The notes below the pieces were generated by a model. It searched no databases. It had not been told where the DNA came from and saw only the letters and a program-made list of their open reading frames with translations. Positions 1 to 6,304 of a DNA stretch of 14,422 nucleotides are shown here, piece after piece (the stretch's first letter is position 1; every line of letters starts with the position of its first letter). Source of the stretch: Methanomassiliicoccales archaeon (lineage in GTDB: Archaea > Thermoplasmatota > Thermoplasmata > Methanomassiliicoccales > Methanomethylophilaceae); assembly GCA_900767505.1 (NCBI GenBank), contig CAAFZG010000131.1, positions 1 to 14,422 of the forward strand, read 5' to 3'. Made by a program: the position numbers and the translations under genes.

Positions 1-884
1 ACGGTGAATATGCCGTTCAGCTTCTCCATGACCACGGGCAGGCTGTCGCGGATGTCCTCGAAGGACTTGTCGCTCTTGCCGATATCCATGACGAGCTCCA
101 GGTACATGGTCTCGTAGCAGATCTTGACCTTGCTGAAGACGGAGATCAGGTTGACGTTCCAGTCGGCGATGACGCTGAGCGCCTGGGTGATGCCCCCGGG
201 GCAGTCAGGGATCTCCATTCCGAGCTTGACGAGGCGGGTGCCCTCCTTGAAGAATGTGAGGGACAGGATCCAGGAATCCGCATCCATGGTGACCAGGACG
301 TTCTTTCCGTCGATGTCCTTCAGGATGTCGCCGTACTGGTCTGCCACGTCGTAGCATCCGTTGACGATGTTGGACGGGTATCCCCTACGGACCTCGGTCT
401 TCCCGCTCTCGCTCTTGCCGCCTTTGAAGAGCCTTCCGATCTCGGCGGGCTTGAAGTCGATCCTTCTGATCTTGGAAACGGAGGGATCCTCTTTCTCTTT
501 GAGTGATTCGAACTCCTCCTTGAGGATGTCGACCTCTCCGGCGAAGTTCATGTCGGCCATCAGCTTCCAGACGATGACCGTATCTGATATGCCGTTCAGG
601 GAGATCGAGTTGAGGATGTTGATCTCCTTGGTCGCCAGGAAGTTGGCGGCCTGGGCACTGGATCCCGGGACGTCGTCCAGGTACATCGTGATGTGCGTGA
701 GCGTACGGTAGTTCTCCTGGGGGAACATGGAAAGGATGATCTCGTAGTCCTTCGGACCCTCTGCGGGATGTTTGAACAGCGTGCTGTACACGCATCCGCC
801 ATCCACCAGTCCCATTGTGTCGGACATCCAGCTGTCCACCTTGATCGACGATCCGTTGACCTTCGTAAACTCCCAGATCTTCAT
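1..884 (-). CDS. Tandem ACT-domain protein, 3' end outside window
   Basis: I read the first 294 codons of this minus-strand gene; it runs off the left edge. Two ACT-like modules are visible, at about residues 64-132 and 218-294. Each carries the Asp-x-Pro-Gly turn typical of the fold: DVPG at 71-74 and DCPG at 227-230, followed by a helix such as SSAQAANFL or GITQALSVI. A charged linker at 120-165 separates them. ACT domains bind amino acids or other small ligands and usually act as allosteric regulators. No catalytic domain is seen in the readable part, so a stand-alone sensor is likely, but something could follow beyond the edge. The ATG at 884 is chosen because a TATA-like box lies about 35 nt upstream, predicting a very short leader. 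ACT assignment is fairly secure; ligand and target are unknown. Confidence 0.75.
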   Translation of the reverse strand, partial: MKIWEFTKVNGSSIKVDSWMSDTMGLVDGGCVYSTLFKHPAEGPKDYEIILSMFPQENYRTLTHITMYLDDVPGSSAQAANFLATKEINILNSISLNGISDTVIVWKLMADMNFAGEVDILKEEFESLKEKEDPSVSKIRRIDFKPAEIGRLFKGGKSESGKTEVRRGYPSNIVNGCYDVADQYGDILKDIDGKNVLVTMDADSWILSLTFFKEGTRLVKLGMEIPDCPGGITQALSVIADWNVNLISVFSKVKICYETMYLELVMDIGKSDKSFEDIRDSLPVVMEKLNGIFT

Positions 885-914
885 ATGAGCACTGTCCCCG
901 CCAATTGATTGCGG

Positions 915-924
915 TATCTATAAT
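915..924 (-). promoter_or_regulatory. TATA-like box for the ACT-domain gene
   Basis: The minus strand reads ATTATAGATA here, an AT-rich island in GC-rich surroundings centred about 35 nt before the ATG at 884. Archaeal transcription usually starts about 25 nt downstream of the TATA centre, giving a leader of roughly 10 nt. The 63-nt gap to the preceding gene shows no clear terminator, so read-through from upstream is also possible. Confidence 0.45.
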
Positions 925-947
925 GTTGCGGTCGGATCCTCCGGGGA

Positions 948-1220
948 TCACCTGCGGCCGGACAGGTCGAAGAGGTTCTTGGGGGATGTCAGAGGCTGCG
1001 TCCAGACGGGATCGTCCTCCAGTCTCTCCAGGTCCAGCATGATGTTGGTCAGGCTCTTCCCGTAGGAGGGGTCGGATGCGATGCGCCTTATCGTCTCCGA
1101 ATCCCCTTCGGACCTCTGCTCCAGGCCTGACATCCTCATCGCGGAATCGATCAGGTCCGCAGCCTCGTTCAGCAGCGACTGCGCCTTCCTGAGCATCTCT
1201 ATGCGGGTCTCATCATCCAT
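948..1220 (-). CDS. Small acidic helical protein, unknown function
   Basis: This 90-residue protein was not recognised. It is predicted mostly helical and acidic at the N-terminus (MDDETRIEMLRKAQSLLNEA), has no cysteines, no membrane segment and no known catalytic motif, and ends in a basic LSGRR tail. The start at 1220 is well supported: a strong Shine-Dalgarno sequence AGGAGGA (1227-1233) lies 6 nt before the ATG, inside the end of the upstream gene. That gene's TGA occupies 1222-1224, so only one base separates the two. The pair is almost certainly co-transcribed and translationally coupled. A longer open frame reaching 1265 exists but would bypass this ribosome site. Function might be tied to the zinc-ribbon partner; that is inference only. 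Confidence 0.7.
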   Translation of the reverse strand: MDDETRIEMLRKAQSLLNEAADLIDSAMRMSGLEQRSEGDSETIRRIASDPSYGKSLTNIMLDLERLEDDPVWTQPLTSPKNLFDLSGRR

Positions 1221-1221
1221 G

Positions 1222-1659
1222 TCATGTCCTCCTGACGATCCTGTACCTCGCGGGGCGGACCGCATCCCCTTTTGCGGAGAATCCGCAGAGTCCGCATGTG
1301 CGCTCCAGCTCCACCGTCCCCCATTCGAGGGTGCGGTTCCTTATCGACGACAGCTTGGTCCCGCATACCGGGCACTTGCTCCCCAGCTCCCTTCCCGAGG
1401 ACGCATAGCTGATCTCGACCCTGATGATGCCCCTCTTGAGTCCGATCCTGCGGATCCTCTCTGCACCGATGCGGTAGTTGGGGTCCTCGCACAGGAGTTC
1501 CGCGGCGACTATGTCGCACAGTTCCCTCTGAGAGCGCATGCGCGGCGTGCGGACAAGGCAGTTCTCTATCGCCCTGGCCACGGTGTCGTCGGAGGGGATC
1601 CTGTATGTCATCACATCCTGTAACACGGATTCGTGATAAACCATTAACCGTCGGATCAT
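1222..1659 (-). CDS. Archaeal conserved zinc-ribbon protein, unknown function
   Basis: The protein has a basic helical N-terminal part (TYRIPSDDTVARAIENC, then RSQRELCDIVAAELL and RIGAERIRRIGLKRG) that resembles a small nucleic-acid-binding helical domain. A C-terminal zinc ribbon follows, with knuckles CPVC and CGLC about 22 residues apart, and a basic end (RYRIVRRT). It fits a family of short uncharacterised archaeal proteins that I recall with a Y-R-I-P-S-D motif near the start; no function is assigned. The start is uncertain: in-frame ATGs lie at 1677, 1659, 1644 and 1611. I chose 1659 because a TATA-like box at 1683-1691 predicts a minus-strand transcript starting near 1661; the ATG at 1677 lies too close to the box. 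1611 is a serious alternative, with a TATA-like TTTATCA about 27 nt upstream. The gene is coupled to the 90-aa gene downstream. Confidence 0.75.
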   Translation of the reverse strand: MIRRLMVYHESVLQDVMTYRIPSDDTVARAIENCLVRTPRMRSQRELCDIVAAELLCEDPNYRIGAERIRRIGLKRGIIRVEISYASSGRELGSKCPVCGTKLSSIRNRTLEWGTVELERTCGLCGFSAKGDAVRPARYRIVRRT

Positions 1660-1682
1660 CGGTGAATCGGCCGGCATGACTG

Positions 1683-1691
1683 TTTTTTAAA
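1683..1691. promoter_or_regulatory. Shared TATA-like box, tRNA-Leu and zinc-ribbon gene
   Basis: The run TTTTTTAAA (TTTAAAAAA on the other strand) lies about 29 nt before the first base of the tRNA on the plus strand and about 28 nt before the chosen ATG on the minus strand. Both distances fit archaeal TATA geometry, so one box may serve divergent transcripts. Direction-setting BRE elements were not clear. Confidence 0.5.
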
Positions 1692-1715
1692 CGATTGCGG
1701 CATACGGAGGCACGC

Positions 1716-1798
1716 GCGGGGGTAGCCGAGCTGGCCAAAGGCGCGGGACTTAAGATCCCGTCCGTAGAGGTCCGTGGGTTCGAATCCCACCCCCCGCA
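1716..1798 (+). tRNA. tRNA-Leu (anticodon UAA)
   Basis: A complete class II tRNA folds from the sequence. The acceptor GCGGGGG (1716-1722) pairs with CCCCCGC (1791-1797). The anticodon stem CGGGA/TCCCG encloses the loop CTTAAGA with anticodon TAA at 1751-1753. A 13-nt variable region follows (1761-1773). The T arm is GTGGG-TTCGAAT-CCCAC. The discriminator is A (1798), as expected for leucine and unlike serine. CCA is not encoded. No intron is seen. It reads UUA codons and by wobble UUG, which should be rare in this GC-rich genome. It stands alone between two protein genes. Confidence 0.96.
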
Positions 1799-1821
1799 CA
1801 TCCCAAGAGCTCAGCATCAAG

Positions 1822-1830
1822 TTGTATATA
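1822..1830 (+). promoter_or_regulatory. TATA box of the DUF5654-type gene
   Basis: TTGTATATA is a near-consensus archaeal TATA element centred about 26 nt before the ATG at 1853. Transcription would therefore begin at or just before the start codon, a leaderless or near-leaderless mRNA. A palindrome lies between the box and the ATG. Confidence 0.65.
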
Positions 1831-1832
1831 GC

Positions 1833-1848
1833 GTCAGTTCGTACTGAC
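1833..1848. repeat. 16-bp near-perfect palindrome before the DUF5654-type gene
   Basis: GTCAGTTCGTACTGAC has six perfectly paired bases per arm (GTCAGT/ACTGAC) around TCGT. It lies just after the TATA box and spans the expected transcription start, where a repressor would block initiation. If transcription starts upstream it could instead form a short hairpin. Operator function is inference. Confidence 0.4.
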
Positions 1849-1852
1849 AGGT

Positions 1853-2122
1853 ATGTCGAGTAAATCCGACGAATTCAAAGTTCAGCTTCTGGAGACGTTC
1901 GCATCCCTCATCACCGCCGCATTCGGTCTCGTGGCCGCTCTGGCGTGGAACGAGGCGATCAAGCAGGCCGTCGCAGCAGTATTCGGTACCGAGGACGACC
2001 TCCTCGGACTCACGGTGTATGCCGTGATCGTCACGGTCATTGCGGTCGTCATGACCATGCTGATCGCAAGGTCCCTCTCCAACGCCAAGAAGGCCCTTCA
2101 CCTTCTGAACGAGGACGAGTGA
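1853..2122 (+). CDS. DUF5654-type small membrane protein
   Basis: This 89-residue protein has two hydrophobic helices, roughly 13-32 (ASLITAAFGLVAALAWNEAI) and 51-73 (LGLTVYAVIVTVIAVVMTML). A short acidic stretch, GTEDD, lies between them, and the tail is charged and soluble (ARSLSNAKKALHLLNEDE). The segment FGLVAALAWNEAIK matches what I recall of DUF5654, a family of small archaeal and bacterial integral membrane proteins with no known role. Two helices with both ends on the same side of the membrane are likely. The ATG at 1853 fits the TATA box 26 nt upstream. The gene is monocistronic: a tRNA precedes it and a convergent gene follows beyond a hairpin. Function is unknown. Confidence 0.8.
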   Translation: MSSKSDEFKVQLLETFASLITAAFGLVAALAWNEAIKQAVAAVFGTEDDLLGLTVYAVIVTVIAVVMTMLIARSLSNAKKALHLLNEDE

Positions 2123-2134
2123 TCTCCGAAACAA

Positions 2135-2160
2135 CCCTGTCATCCTCCGGGATGGCAGGG
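2135..2160. terminator. Stem-loop between convergent genes, possible terminator
   Basis: CCCTGTCATCC and GGATGGCAGGG pair over 11 positions with one mismatched or wobble pair, around a TCCG tetraloop. It sits in the 74-nt gap between two genes that both end here, so it could serve both. Neither strand has a long U tract directly after it, though short T runs follow on both, so archaeal termination activity is uncertain. Confidence 0.5.
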
Positions 2161-2196
2161 AAAACCATTTCCCACCCTGTTTTCCGAACATTCCGA

Positions 2197-3366
2197 TCAG
2201 TCGAAGAGCCTTCCCTTCCTGACCATCTCCTCGTTCCTGTTGTTGACGTAGTTGATCAGGCTCATACCTGTCAGCTCGACGGACGACGGTCCGGACCTGA
2301 CATAGTATATCTCGACCTTCCCGTCCTTGAGGAACACGGGCTGGGGCGATGTGAGGCATCTGACACGGACGACGGTCTTCTCGTCGAAGTCCACCATGTC
2401 GAACGAGATGTACGGAAGGAATCCGTTCCCTATCTGCGAGGAGATGAGGTTGGTCAGGTGGAGGTTCAGCTTGTCCTTGTTCTCGAAGCTGTCCAGGTCC
2501 ACACCGCACACGGAACCGTCATCCGACACTCCGATGAGCAGTGTGCCGCCGTCGCTGTTCATGAACGCGACCAGCGTCTTCAGGACGGCCTTCTCCATCC
2601 TCTTGTCAATCTCCCCTGTCTGGAGGTTCGTCCTCAGCGTGGATTTGAACTCGAGCTTCTCCGATTCCCCTTTGGATATCAGCTTGAGTGTCTCGTCTCT
2701 GTCGCGGGTCTCGATTCCAAGGAACTCGGAGTTCTCCTCCAGGAATGTGACGAGGGTGTACTTCAGAAGGTCGTGTCTCTTGTTCTCGTGGAACAGGATG
2801 CACACGATCAGCGTGCCGATGAGGATCATCACAGCATCCAGCATGAGGTCGTCCAGGACCAGGGGCTCCGCCCTGTCCCATATGCGGGACATCCCGTACT
2901 GGAGCATGGACATGACCATCAGCAGCGAAAGGGAGAAGGACACGACGAAGAGCATGACGATCTTCTCGTTCTCGTTCCTGACGCCGGGGATGGATTTCAG
3001 AAGGAGATACACCATGATCAGTCCGAGGAGACCGAAGTTGATCCCGGTCAGGACCATGGTCACGATCTCCGGTATCAGATAGTTGAGCGCCACCCTGCTG
3101 ATTATCGACAGGTAGAACGTGACGATCATCATCATGATAAGGACCGGCGGGATGTGCACGTAATCCTTGTCCGTGAAAAGGGCAGATCCCATGATTATGA
3201 CGATCGGAATGGTCAGGACGAGGTTCTCGGCATCCCCGTAGACAAGGCTCAGCGCTGCCAGGGTCAATGTGAGCATGAACATCAGTCCGTAGATGCTTTT
3301 GACGTAGTGCTTCAGCCTCATGTGCGGCTGTTCTATGACGATGTCCGTCCCGTCCCCTTCCATCAT
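2197..3366 (-). CDS. Polytopic membrane protein with C-terminal Schlafen AlbA_2 domain
   Basis: This 389-residue protein has two halves. Residues about 24-193 contain roughly six hydrophobic helices (near 24-44, 48-64, 72-91, 98-124, 135-157, 174-193). Residues about 230-370 form a soluble AlbA_2 domain (Schlafen type, once called AAA_4). Its hallmarks are GESEKLEFKSTLR (233-245), AFMNSDGGTLLIGVSDDG (267-284), and YYVRSGPSSVEL near 354-365. AlbA_2 proteins are usually soluble, nucleic-acid-linked regulators, and some Schlafens are RNases; membrane anchoring is less common. Glu234 and Glu239 are spaced five apart, as are the first two acidic residues of the Schlafen nuclease site, but activity is unproven. 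The start is ATG 3366 (or the adjacent 3363), about 28 nt from a TATA box. The gene is monocistronic. It could be a membrane-tethered nuclease or regulator. Confidence 0.85.
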   Translation of the reverse strand: MMEGDGTDIVIEQPHMRLKHYVKSIYGLMFMLTLTLAALSLVYGDAENLVLTIPIVIIMGSALFTDKDYVHIPPVLIMMMIVTFYLSIISRVALNYLIPEIVTMVLTGINFGLLGLIMVYLLLKSIPGVRNENEKIVMLFVVSFSLSLLMVMSMLQYGMSRIWDRAEPLVLDDLMLDAVMILIGTLIVCILFHENKRHDLLKYTLVTFLEENSEFLGIETRDRDETLKLISKGESEKLEFKSTLRTNLQTGEIDKRMEKAVLKTLVAFMNSDGGTLLIGVSDDGSVCGVDLDSFENKDKLNLHLTNLISSQIGNGFLPYISFDMVDFDEKTVVRVRCLTSPQPVFLKDGKVEIYYVRSGPSSVELTGMSLINYVNNRNEEMVRKGRLFD

Positions 3367-3388
3367 GACCGGCCGACGGCATCCATGC

Positions 3389-3397
3389 CTTTTTATT
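3389..3397 (-). promoter_or_regulatory. TATA-like box of the AlbA_2 membrane gene
   Basis: The minus strand reads CAATAAAAAG in this stretch, centred about 28 nt before the ATG at 3366, predicting a leaderless transcript. It lies in the 113-nt divergent gap shared with the gene that starts at 3480. Confidence 0.5.
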
Positions 3398-3435
3398 GTT
3401 GCGCACGACCCTTACACGTGCGCGCGTACAAATGA

Positions 3436-3443
3436 TTTAAATA
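3436..3443 (+). promoter_or_regulatory. TATA box of the 3480-5937 operon
   Basis: TTTAAATA matches the archaeal consensus well. It is centred about 40 nt before the GTG at 3480, so the leader should be about 15 nt and include the Shine-Dalgarno sequence GGAG near 3468-3471. Confidence 0.6.
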
Positions 3444-3479
3444 CAGTCGGTCGATTCGACGCTTAACGGAGTAATACTC

Positions 3480-3845
3480 GTGCCTGGTGAAGTGAAGAAG
3501 AATAAGGTCGTTGTGAACCGCCCGCAGTCCTCGGGACAGTACAACGACAAGGGAGCCAAGAAGAACAAGCAGCAGAGGACGAAGGAGTCCACCAAGAGGC
3601 AGGCGATGCTGAACACGCACAGGATCAATCCGTTCAAGTACGATATGAACGAGGTCCTCGAAGCGTCTGCGATGGACTCGTCCAAGGCGTCGTCGTTCCT
3701 GGCATCCGTCATCGCCAAGGCATCCCGCGTATCCACCAAGGATGCGAAGGAGTTCGTGAAGACGTTCCTTGAAGAAGGCGACCTCACAAAGGACGAATTC
3801 GACAAGATCTGCAAGCTGCTGGACAGATACAGCAGGTGGCGCTGA
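3480..3845 (+). CDS. Basic small protein, unknown function
   Basis: This 121-residue protein was not recognised. The first 42 residues are strongly basic and polar (VKKNKVVVNRPQSS, then KGAKKNKQQRTKESTKRQ) and look disordered, as in RNA- or DNA-binding tails. Residues 54-120 are predicted helical (MNEVLEASAMDSSKASSFLA; STKDAKEFVKTFLEEG; TKDEFDKICKLLDRYSRW). There are no membrane segments and only one cysteine. The GTG start at 3480 is supported by GGAG about 9 nt upstream and a TATA box at 3436-3443. It is the first gene of a tight operon: the next start is 9 nt after its TGA, and the Shine-Dalgarno GAGG for that gene overlaps the stop. Nucleic-acid binding is only a guess from charge. Confidence 0.75.
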   Translation: MPGEVKKNKVVVNRPQSSGQYNDKGAKKNKQQRTKESTKRQAMLNTHRINPFKYDMNEVLEASAMDSSKASSFLASVIAKASRVSTKDAKEFVKTFLEEGDLTKDEFDKICKLLDRYSRWR

Positions 3846-3854
3846 GGCGCATCC

Positions 3855-4304
3855 ATGAAATCCGTCGAGATGGAAGACGGTCGTGTTTTCGTTCTGCGTC
3901 TCGAGGAGGGCGAGGTCCTCCACGAGGTCGTGGAATCCTTCTGCAGGAGCAACGGCATCCGCAACGCCACTCTGACAGCCGTCGGAGGGGTCGGCCCCGG
4001 TTCCAAGTACGTGTCCGGGCCCAATTATCCTTTTGAAGGGCATATAGAGCCCATTATCTGCACCGTGGACGCTCCCAGCGAGCTCACGGGCACAGGGACT
4101 GTGTTCCCGGACGAATCTGGGGAACCGATCATGCATATGCACGGTTCTGTCGGAAGGGAGGGAGAGTCCCACACCGGCTGCTTCCGCGCCGGCATGGTGG
4201 TCTGGCTGGTGATGGAGGTCGTCATCCGCGAGCTCAGGGGCACAGGCCCCGTCAGGAAGGCATCGGACCCGAGGATAGATGCCAAGCTTTTGGAGATCGT
4301 TTGA
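3855..4304 (+). CDS. PPC (DUF296) domain protein
   Basis: This 149-residue protein is a single PPC/DUF296 domain, known from plant AT-hook regulators and from stand-alone prokaryotic proteins of unclear role. It has the usual opening (FVLRLEEGEVLHEVVESFC), the glycine-rich VGGVGPGSKY turn (43-52) and the conserved MHMHGSVGREGESHTGCF segment. His94, His96 and His106 there resemble the metal-binding histidines of the family. Prokaryotic members are typically trimers; direct DNA binding is not assured because no AT hook is present. The ATG at 3855 follows GAGG with 7 nt spacing. The TGA (4302-4304) is one base before the next gene's ATG, so coupling to the ATPase is strong. Length agrees with the family. 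Confidence 0.88.
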   Translation: MKSVEMEDGRVFVLRLEEGEVLHEVVESFCRSNGIRNATLTAVGGVGPGSKYVSGPNYPFEGHIEPIICTVDAPSELTGTGTVFPDESGEPIMHMHGSVGREGESHTGCFRAGMVVWLVMEVVIRELRGTGPVRKASDPRIDAKLLEIV

Positions 4305-4305
4305 A

Positions 4306-5937
4306 ATGGCATCCGAGGAGATCCTTCACAAGACGCTTCACAATGCAGACGGAAAGCCGTTCGCCAAATACAAGGGACTGACCAACAACTTCGTCATGGA
4401 CGATTTCGAACTCCTGGTGGACGAGGTCCAGAACGACCGCGCCGGGCACAGCCGCATGAGGGTCCGGGTCCCGATGAGGATCGCAGGGTTCCCCGAGGAC
4501 ACATTCTCCACCGAATCCCGCAGAACAGCTCTGAGGGATCTCATCGCCAGGCGCTTCTGGGAATCCGCACGCACGCATGCGCGCTCCCCCATACCGAAGA
4601 CGGACGGAGGCGAGGTGTACATACCCCGTCCCGGACAGGAGGTCCTCGAGAGGGGCAGTGTGGCGATAACGGAGTATTTCGTGGAGGTGAGCTTCACGGC
4701 AGACCTCCCTTCGTCCGGAGGCAAGGTCAACGCCCTGGCGACCGAGGAGCTCATCTTCGGAAGGATCCACAGGATAATCTGCGAATCTATGATGTACAAG
4801 GCGTACAAGCAGTCCAAGCTGTACAACCACATCCAGACGGTCGAGAATGCGGACCATATACGTTCCGTCTTGGACGGAATGGGCCTGGCGGCGTTCGTAG
4901 CCGTGGGTTCCGTCCTTCCGAGGAGGGAGGACGATCTCGCCCCTGCAGTCGATGCAGTTCCGTTCGACTGCTCTTCCGATCTCAAGGTCTCGATCGAGGT
5001 CCCGAACGGTCCTGCGATCGAGGGTCTCGGCATCCCGAAGGGATTCACGCTCATCGCCGGTCCCAGCAGGTCCGGGAAATCGGCCCTGTTGGACTCGATC
5101 TACGCAGGGGTCTACAACCACATCCCCGGCGACGGAAGGGAATACGTCATATCCCTGCCGGATTCGGCTTACGTCATCTGCGAAGGAGGCCGTCCCGCCG
5201 ATTCCGTGGACATCTCCATGTTCGTCTCGGGCACGGATGAGTTCGAGGATGCGTCCAAGGCATTGGCTCCGTCGGTGTCGTCTCCTATGTCGGAGCTCAT
5301 CGCGGTCTCCGAGGCCGTGGAGATGGGCAGCAGACTCATCCTCATGGACGAGGAGTATTCCAACCCGTGCGTCCTCAGGCGCGGTTTCATGGCCGATGAT
5401 GATAGGATCACACCGATCTCCGAGTTGGGATGTTCGATGTCCGATTCCGGAATATCGGTCATAATGGTGTCCGGAGACGCTACCGCAGTATCTCTTGCCG
5501 ATAGGGTCCTTCTGATGAAGGGTTTCCGTGCGGAATCCGCAGATGTCGGTCACAAGGGTTCCGATGCACAGTATTCGATGCCCGAGACCAGATACCCCGT
5601 ATCCAAGAACATGGTGTTCGAGAAAGGCCGCAAGGAGGTCAGTGTCGTTGCACAGGCGATCAGGACCGTCGAGATAGGGGAGTACAAGGTGAGTGCTCCC
5701 GTTGCGGCGTTCTTCGATATGGCGCAGACACGCGCGGTCGCCGACGCAATCGCCGTGGCGAAGGAGCTCATGGACGGTTCCAGGTCCATGAAGCAGGTAT
5801 GCGACGAAGCGATCTCCGCCGTCATGACATACGACCCCGAGAACGGGGGGTCGATGTACAGGGCCCGGCCGAGGTCGATCGACCTGGCCGCGGTCCTGAA
5901 CAGGCATCCTCAGATGCTCTGCATCCAGAAAAGGTGA
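4306..5937 (+). CDS. ABC-class P-loop ATPase (COG3044 type)
   Basis: This 543-residue protein matches the predicted ABC-class ATPase family (COG3044, Pfam ABC_ATPase, related to trypanosome MRB1590). The N-terminal domain carries the family opening KYKGLTNNFVMDDFELLVDE (21-40) and HSRMRVRV (48-55). The ATPase core has Walker A GPSRSGKS (252-259), then AGVYNHIPGDGREYV, a family hallmark. Walker B LILMDEE has Asp348 and Glu349, and the later MVSGDATAVSLADRVLLM segment fits the switch region. The signature, usually near A-S-G-S-T-S, here reads ALAPSVSSPMSE (319-330) and is degenerate. A C-terminal extension of about 130 residues follows. The family has no transporter helices and probably acts on RNA or protein. 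The start at 4306 has GGAG 10 nt upstream; a frame open from 4279 overlaps the PPC gene and is not needed. Confidence 0.88.
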   Translation: MASEEILHKTLHNADGKPFAKYKGLTNNFVMDDFELLVDEVQNDRAGHSRMRVRVPMRIAGFPEDTFSTESRRTALRDLIARRFWESARTHARSPIPKTDGGEVYIPRPGQEVLERGSVAITEYFVEVSFTADLPSSGGKVNALATEELIFGRIHRIICESMMYKAYKQSKLYNHIQTVENADHIRSVLDGMGLAAFVAVGSVLPRREDDLAPAVDAVPFDCSSDLKVSIEVPNGPAIEGLGIPKGFTLIAGPSRSGKSALLDSIYAGVYNHIPGDGREYVISLPDSAYVICEGGRPADSVDISMFVSGTDEFEDASKALAPSVSSPMSELIAVSEAVEMGSRLILMDEEYSNPCVLRRGFMADDDRITPISELGCSMSDSGISVIMVSGDATAVSLADRVLLMKGFRAESADVGHKGSDAQYSMPETRYPVSKNMVFEKGRKEVSVVAQAIRTVEIGEYKVSAPVAAFFDMAQTRAVADAIAVAKELMDGSRSMKQVCDEAISAVMTYDPENGGSMYRARPRSIDLAAVLNRHPQMLCIQKR

Positions 5938-5941
5938 TTTT

Positions 5942-6304
5942 TCATCTGCGGTTGTTGCCGAAGCTGTCCTGCCACTTGTTGAAGACCTTGTCAGCGTAGG
6001 CGGACATGTGGACCTGGTCCTCTTTGCTGTCGGGGACGACGAATCCTCTCAGAGGGAACTCGGAATCGCAGTAGGGGCATCTGACATTGGGGCAGTTCTG
6101 ATTGGCCTGCGGGCATGCCTTGCACGCGACGGCCCTGGACTGGAAAAGACTGAACTCCCTGCCGCAGTTGGGGCAGAGGAATCTTCTGGCGGCGATCTTC
6201 AGGTCCTTGTGTATGCCTGCGGCCCTCTCCTCGGGGGTCAGCCACATGGGGGCCCTGGGGGAGATCGGCGTGTTGTAGGAGGGTCTGTCCTCATCGTACG
6301 ACAT
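5942..6304 (-). CDS. Cysteine-rich zinc-binding protein
   Basis: This 120-residue protein has seven cysteines between residues 44 and 79: CPNC (44-47), CKAC (61-64), Cys71 and CPYC (76-79). The pattern suggests a double or interleaved zinc ribbon; an iron-sulfur role cannot be excluded. The N-terminus (to about 40) is proline- and charge-rich with PMWLTPEERAAGI, and the C-terminus is a short helix (AYADKVFNKWQDSFG). No catalytic domain is seen. The ATG (6304-6302) directly abuts the TGA (6307-6305) of the GGGP synthase gene as TGAATG, so the two are co-transcribed and coupled. Its 3' end is only 4 nt from the convergent ATPase gene. A role in lipid synthesis is possible by context only. Confidence 0.8.
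   Translation of the reverse strand: MSYDEDRPSYNTPISPRAPMWLTPEERAAGIHKDLKIAARRFLCPNCGREFSLFQSRAVACKACPQANQNCPNVRCPYCDSEFPLRGFVVPDSKEDQVHMSAYADKVFNKWQDSFGNNRR

Noticed and set aside
4279..4305. A start nine codons earlier for the ABC-class ATPase
   Set aside because: It would overlap the PPC gene and lacks a ribosome site; the ATG at 4306 has GGAG at proper spacing and begins with a normal N-terminus.
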